Of a DNA stretch of 64,000 nt, positions 59,097 through 64,000 are shown in pieces. The position numbers and the translations under genes were made by a program. Under the pieces are notes generated by a model that was not told the origin of the DNA, did not search any database, and saw only the letters and a list, made by a program, of their open reading frames with translations. The stretch comes from Orbilia blumenaviensis (Eukaryota > Ascomycota > Orbiliomycetes > Orbiliales > Orbiliaceae). How positions within the stretch are numbered: the first letter of the stretch is position 1; every line of letters starts with the position of its first letter. Where the stretch lies: positions 186,001-250,000 of the forward strand of contig JAVHNS010000012.1 in NCBI GenBank assembly GCA_036872755.1. Direction: 5' to 3'.

Positions 59097-61579
59097 CTCG
59101 CTGTCAAATTTTGGTTTCAGCCTTTGGCTTTGTAAGATGTAAAAATCGGTGGAAGAAGATGTGTAAACTTTGAGATGGCCACTCTACCTAAGATAAGTAC
59201 CTAGGTAGTTAGTATATGCCGTTGCCTAGAACCAGCTACTGTGTAGCTTTTCTATAACGGTCTTGTCCGCTTCGGATTTAAGTCCACGAATTTATACAAG
59301 TTATCCAAACATTCAAGTTTTGGAACGGCACGAAACAAGACTCGGATCACGGAATTATAATTACTTTATTACCTATATTTCTATTCTTAAACACATATTC
59401 CGGCCGAGTGCACTACATGGATCTGGAGGTAGGGGAGAACTAATATGCAAGACGGATGTCCGGATGAGCAGTGACGTCCTTCTGCTCCAATTGTCGGCTA
59501 AAATTTGCTTTCTTCTATCCACCCTTTCGCTCAATTGAAGACCGAGAGGGCATAGCAGTCTAAAGGTGCGCGTATTGCAATACCTGCTTAATTATATTAT
59601 AAGTGTGCATACGCCCATATCTATAATCGATTTACAACTTCGCGAACAAAAATATTAGAATACGATTTCGCATGCTTGAAAATACACATGTACAACCTTT
59701 TTTCTTATTGCCATTCGTCACTTTCGCGAACGTTAACATCTGGAACTGTCTCTCTACGATCACGATTTCGCAAGACGTCCTAATATGCTTGATTTGATAA
59801 CTCCGCGGCACTAAATTTAAACTATCGCATGATAGACGTAATAGTCGGGTGCGTTATCGGTATGTCTTTGCTCTCCAGCGAGCCCGCATGATTGGTGAGA
59901 GTGGGGAGAATGGAGTTCGTGATATACTAGTACGATGCAGAAAAATGCTATTTCTGTTCGTAGTGCTGATATAGATGAGGTATTAGCACCAGGTCTGTTC
60001 TCGCATAGTTTCGCCAAACGCGCCGATAGTATGCTAAATGTTTAAACCTATCAGTTTGTGATTGTCTTGAGTAGCAGACGATTTATCTGACTACCCTCGT
60101 TGAGGAGACAGCGAGTGCACGTATCCTAGTCTCAGACGCACAAAGTCGAAATACTAATCTGCGTAGAAAAAACGCAATTTCAGGCCAGTGGCAACTAAAA
60201 TGGAACCCCCGACAAGTTCTCTAGCTGCAGACTACTGACCTCGTCGATTGTCTACACGATCAGGGTTCGCCAGGCCACTCACTGGTCGACTGGTCTCGAA
60301 AACTCAAATCTTACTCATGTAACAACCTCGCCAACTGGTCACCCATAGCTATCCATACTTGGCTTGATTACCTAAGATCGGCACCAGGCTCAAGTAGGCA
60401 GTACCCAAATAAGGAATCAAAAATATAACACCACAACGCTCATCGTAGGCGCCCTTAATTAGTTCGCCGTCAGAGACCGCCAGGCCGCACAATCACATTT
60501 GTTCCCTCTTGTACTCACATACCTTCTTGCCTAGGCGGTTACAAATTACCTTCCAGGCGAATATCAAGCGCAAGTGTTTGCAGTACAAGGTTGCTTTGTG
60601 ACACCTCAACGTAAGTATCGGCATATCAAGAGTAATTTTGATTCAAACATTGCGAAAATAATCACAATTGTACAAATCGGTGAGCGTGGGAATAGCACAT
60701 GCGTAATGTATGTTGTTTAAGAGAAAGCTCAAAAACTAGAAACGAGAGAAAGGCCTTTAAATTGTCGTAAGTAAGGTAACTTGAGGCCAGGCCAACGAGA
60801 CCAGGGCCAGGCAAAAAATAACCAGGCAAAAAATAACCAACTTCTATAGCAACATGTAAGTGTTCCAACGCACAACGAAACCCGAATTGAAACCAATGCA
60901 ACTAGACTATACACTCATACAACCGAGCTTGCAGCCTCAAGATGGAGTTGGGCTACGTATACGATTCGCTTGTTATTCAAAATTTCGTATTTTTACAAAG
61001 CACAAATAACTGCATAGCTTTACAATCACAGTGTGCATCAGTATCGGCACACCCCGTTTTAAAATATACCAATACAACACAAACCTGTTGACAGTTTCAA
61101 GATGATCCGCATAAACTTGAAACCCTCGTAAAAGCGGGTGTAGGTGTGGTGGACAGCGGATGGTCCCCTGTAAACAAACCAGCCGATCGGGCGCTGGCCC
61201 CCCCATGTCGCTATAATTAAGGAAGCTGGAATAGTGCCGACCTAGATAATGGCATAACATAACAAATTCCTAGGAACTTCGCTGGCTTTCGACCGGCCCC
61301 GCAATATCATTGAAGTACGCATGATGGGCCCCAGTATATTAGCATTCGCTTTTTTTTAAAAAAAAAAAAAAACCCTCGCCAATGGTACCCTCCACAAGTC
61401 AATTATCGCCCAGGCCGGGAATCCCAATACTTAAGCCCATTAGCTCGGCTATCACATCCATTTCGAGGCAGCACTGGCCTCGCTGGTGTCAGAGGCAACG
61501 GAAAGTCGGACGGCAGCACTAGTCTTTGTACTTGATCTAGCATTCAATATTAGATCACCCTACCGTACAGAAGGCCACT
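59097..61579. other. gene-poor 2.5 kb region
   Basis: No protein gene is supported; all open frames are short and lack domains or splice partners. Small features: a 15-bp tandem repeat (CCAGGCAAAAAATAA, twice) near 60810-60840, a T9A14-type homopolymer junction near 61349-61372 and a 5S-rRNA-like segment at 60310-60414. It may hold decayed repeats. Confidence 0.4.
60310..60414 (-). pseudogene. possible degenerate 5S rRNA relic
   Basis: On the minus strand the segment reads GAGCCTGGTGCCGATCTTAG, then AATCAAGCCAAGTATGGATA and GCTATGGGTGACCAGTTGGC. The order GCCGATC, xxCAAGC, AGTAT-GGAT and GGGTGACC follows the 5S rRNA layout (GATC, GTTAAGC, TTAGTACT, GGGTGACC). The usual pairing ends are not seen and several invariant positions differ, so a working gene is unlikely. 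It could also be a 5S-derived SINE head. Weak call. Confidence 0.25.
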
Positions 61580-62461
61580 ATGGGGTCGCAAAGCAGGATA
61601 CCTGGCTGCGAAATACTACTTGTGGCTATGACTATAGCGGTTTTATATGGCGGCCTTTTATTCGATGTTCGACGGTTCCATAGGCATAATCTCCAGAAAC
61701 GAACCCAGACGCACGACCACAATGCCACCTGGGACGTACAACTGAAAGCTAGTGCATCCAAATCTCCCCAAAAGGCCGGGGGCATCCCAAAGCGCCTAGG
61801 TGGCTTAGATGCCTACCAGAAGGAATGCCAACTCGGTATTTCTGACGCCGGGCTGAACTACTGGGCGGGACTCCCCTTCGTTGGCGAGGGGGTCCAGCCT
61901 GGACAGTGCTTTAAAGTAGACGGTTTGCAAAAAGGACTGGCAAACAAAGTCAGTTTATTTATCGTCGCTGGCTACTGCGAATGTGAATTCTTCGACGACG
62001 ATTCATGTCAAATTGGGCTTTTCTCGGCATTCAATCGCGCAGATTTCTCACTCAAAAACAATGGCCCCCATAACAACATGATCGAAAGCATACGGTGCAA
62101 GCCAACAGACCACATCAATGATTTTCAAAGTGGATCTGTGCAAATCAGGTTGGGGGAAGTTCGAGGTGCCTATAATAGTGGGAAGAAGCCGGATGCCTCG
62201 GAAGTTGACTACAAGCTCGAGAGAGAGCAATTATACAGTTGCTTTCCCATAACAGTTGCCTTTGCTATGAGATCCTACAAGATCAATGGTGTCACGTGCG
62301 ATTTCTTTTTAGAACAGAATTGCACAGAGTATATATTTACGGCTGGAAATGCGGGAAGGTATGAGAAAAAATATAGGCTTGGGCAATCTCCTCCGAACCT
62401 AAAAGGTTTTAAATGCTATCCACCCTATGGTCTTGTGGATGGGCCTCGAGATGACCTCTAG
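61580..62461 (+). CDS. secreted cysteine-containing protein B, paralog of A
   Basis: Not recognised beyond its relation to the gene at 37789-38817. Intronless, 293 aa. N-terminal hydrophobic segment (CEILLVAMTIAVLYGGLLF, residues about 10-28) followed by a dibasic site near residue 40 (NLQKRTQ), so a signal or anchor with a possible Kex2-cleaved propeptide. Shared blocks in the same order as in A: VAGYCECEFFDDDSC; FSAFNRAD with NGPHNNMIESIRC; RSYKINGVTCDFFLEQNC; FKCYPPYG and the terminal RDDL. Cysteines in these blocks coincide between the two, suggesting conserved disulfides. The N-terminal thirds are unlike. Function unknown. It lies back-to-back (stop to stop, 125 bases) with a subtilase-like gene. 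Confidence 0.75.
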   Translation: MGSQSRIPGCEILLVAMTIAVLYGGLLFDVRRFHRHNLQKRTQTHDHNATWDVQLKASASKSPQKAGGIPKRLGGLDAYQKECQLGISDAGLNYWAGLPFVGEGVQPGQCFKVDGLQKGLANKVSLFIVAGYCECEFFDDDSCQIGLFSAFNRADFSLKNNGPHNNMIESIRCKPTDHINDFQSGSVQIRLGEVRGAYNSGKKPDASEVDYKLEREQLYSCFPITVAFAMRSYKINGVTCDFFLEQNCTEYIFTAGNAGRYEKKYRLGQSPPNLKGFKCYPPYGLVDGPRDDL

Positions 62462-62586
62462 CGAACTTGCCTTCATTCACATCTAGCTTTTAACTCTATC
62501 TTTGGTTGTATAGTATTTTAGGCTTTGTTACCCTTGTACAGTTAAACCCATGACGCCTAAGCAGATCTGTTCTCTGACCCTTTATC

Positions 62587-64000
62587 TTACCATTCCGAGC
62601 TTGTTCCTTCTGGAGCAGCATTTTCGTACTCCGTAATTAAATCTTGATATTCCGACACGAGACCTTCATGCTCTGAAACAATGTTTCTATATTCGACTGA
62701 GGGTAGGTCTCTTTGCTCTGAGCCTGGGCCTTGATGCTCTGAGGGTAGGTCTCTTTGCTCTGAGCCTGGGCCTTGATGCTCTGAGTCTAGGTCTTCAAGC
62801 CTCGCGACCACCTCTTGCCTATATATCTCTTCATCCTCGGACCCGGAGCCTTCGTATACATATAGCCTTTCCTCGCGGTCTCGGTAAATAAGAAGTCTCT
62901 TGTCACTTCCTACGCTAGCTTTAATCCGTGCATCCGGCCTCGCTGGCCACTCACTTGACGCAATTCCATTCCATATCAGTTTTACATTTTGGCCATCCTG
63001 GGGGTCTCTTGTATAAGATAAAGCCTTCAGTTCCTTGACGGCATCCTTGACTCGAGTCGGGGAACTGGGATTCCGTGATATATAATTTGCTAACATCCCT
63101 GAGACAAATGCCGTAGCTAAATACAATGCGACGAACGAAGATTTGAAAGTGTCAGTCAACGAACTTTATAACTTTAATTAATTTGCTGAGGCATCCCTGT
63201 GAAAATAAGTAGGGACCGAGACGAGCGCCAGGCCTGAGCTAATGCGCAGAGAATAGTTCACGAAACTGGTTGGGCCAGTCAAGCCTTAGTTAGAAAAACA
63301 GTTTCTGCGCAAACGTACCCGATGATGTCCCACTGTAATGCTCCTCATAGTACATATAACTCCGAAGCTGGTCTTCTCTGAGCCTGGGGTCGGGAAACTG
63401 GGGGGCAAAAATATTATCGATTGGAGCCCAAACCATGTTTAAGAAACTTTCGTCATACTGGAGCAGATTCTTAAACTCATTATCAGCTCCTCCTACAACC
63501 ACTAATCTTTTAAGATCTTTTTTAGCGCCGAGGCTAGCAGGAGAATGTGAGATCTTGTCACCCTATAAGCCCCATTCCGGAGACGTCAGCGAACTCTACA
63601 CATAGATAAGCGCATCTTTAAGTCGCGTACGTGTAGTCAAATAGATTCCATAAGGGGGCTTACTGGGGCCCCATCTCCGGCCATAGTGACTACAATAACG
63701 TTTTCTAACCCATGTAGCTTTTTTACCACTTCCGCTATATCGTCGCCCTCTTTTCGATAAAATTCAGCCGCGATATTGACAATACAAGGTCGACCCATGC
63801 TGTTCGACTTGATGTGATCATATATCTTGAGCATTGCGTCTAGTGCAAGAGGGCCATGTCGTGCTGTATAGCCATCTACGATAGGCACGACTACGATCTC
63901 TGCGCTCTGCGCTATTCCAGCTCTTTTACCTACAATTTGACCAGCCACGGAGGCCCCGTTAGGGAAAGTTATGGAATCTATAGAATAACTTATATTCTTT
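62587..64000 (-). CDS. subtilase (S8)-like protein, catalytic His replaced; 5' end beyond window
   Basis: Partial gene; the N-terminus lies past 64000. Exons seen: 64000-63664, 63562-63319 and 63116-62587, phases 0 and 1. The S8 fold is recognisable: FPNGASVAGQIVGKRAGIAQ aligns with the His motif (HGTxVAG), but the His is Asn. PCIVNIAAE corresponds to the VxNxS strand. VIVVTMAGDGAP aligns with the oxyanion motif (AGN), with Asp for Asn. YSGTSSATAFVSGMLANYIS retains the GTSxA serine, created by the second splice (acceptor TATTTAG). The C-terminal tail (about 120 residues) is acidic with a 14-residue tandem repeat. With His lost it should be an inactive or strongly altered peptidase. The alternative of a decaying pseudogene is possible, but frames and splice sites are intact in the part seen. 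Confidence 0.65.
62699..62782 (-). repeat. 42-bp perfect tandem repeat
   Basis: Two exact 42-base units (62699-62740, 62741-62782) inside the tail of the subtilase-like gene, coding SEHQGPGSEQRDLP twice. Diverged SE(H/Y)-containing units continue on both sides in the protein (SEHEGLVSEYQDLITEYE), so the tail looks like an expanding 7-residue pattern. Confidence 0.9.

Noticed and set aside
63100..63159. Reading of the last exon of the subtilase-like gene starting upstream (DTFKSSFVALYLATAFVSG), which would lose the catalytic Ser
   Set aside because: An acceptor TATTTAG at 63117 joins in phase 1 to give GTSSATAFVSG, the exact S8 serine motif, so the upstream residues are intron.

Overview
The window is nuclear DNA of a filamentous ascomycete (Pezizomycotina). 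Most genes carry short GT-AG introns of about 50-90 bases with CTAAC-type branch points. The conserved genes have clear fungal versions: RPS15, DEP1, NOP12, RPF2, NOC4, MMS19/MET18, MTD1, ATP4, PTA1, NTAQ1 and PXMP4. The accessory genes (NACHT-WD40 receptor, WSC and S8 peptidase modules, F-box protein) also fit a mould. The WSC/S8 material would suit an early-diverging class such as Orbiliomycetes or Pezizomycetes, but that placement is only a guess. All gene models come from reading splice sites and phases by eye.

Layout. 0.3-1.1 kb: RPS15. 2.0-12.6 kb: accessory block with a 2036-aa nucleoside phosphorylase-NACHT-WD40 receptor, an unrecognised gene and an F-box gene. 13.5-20.6 kb: DEP1, NOP12 and a small ankyrin protein. 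21.9-29.2 kb: an orphan gene and a 24-exon secreted gene. Its predicted product joins a cysteine-rich module array, three WSC domains and a Thr-rich linker to a complete pro-subtilase. 30.1-37.2 kb: MMS19, MTD1, RPF2. 37.8-38.8 kb: secreted protein A of an unrecognised family. 40.2-59.1 kb: dense housekeeping (PXMP4, NTAQ1, a probable complex I subunit, a SET/MYND protein, NOC4, ATP4, PTA1, a KH-like uncharacterised protein, a PEBP). 59.1-61.6 kb: a long gene-poor stretch. 61.6-64 kb: secreted protein B, paralogous to A, and a second subtilase-like gene that runs off the right edge and has lost its catalytic His.

How the genes relate. Five genes (RPS15, NOP12, RPF2, NOC4 and indirectly DEP1) serve ribosome production or its transcriptional control. 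MMS19 (Fe-S delivery), ATP4, the probable complex I subunit and MTD1 serve energy and one-carbon metabolism. The accessory part has two themes. One is intracellular sensing (the NLR-type receptor). The other is secreted, cysteine-rich, cell-wall-directed proteins and subtilases, two of which have altered catalytic residues. The strongest candidates for something undescribed are the WSC/cysteine-array/subtilase fusion at 22.8-29.2 kb and the two-member secreted family at 37.8 and 61.6 kb.
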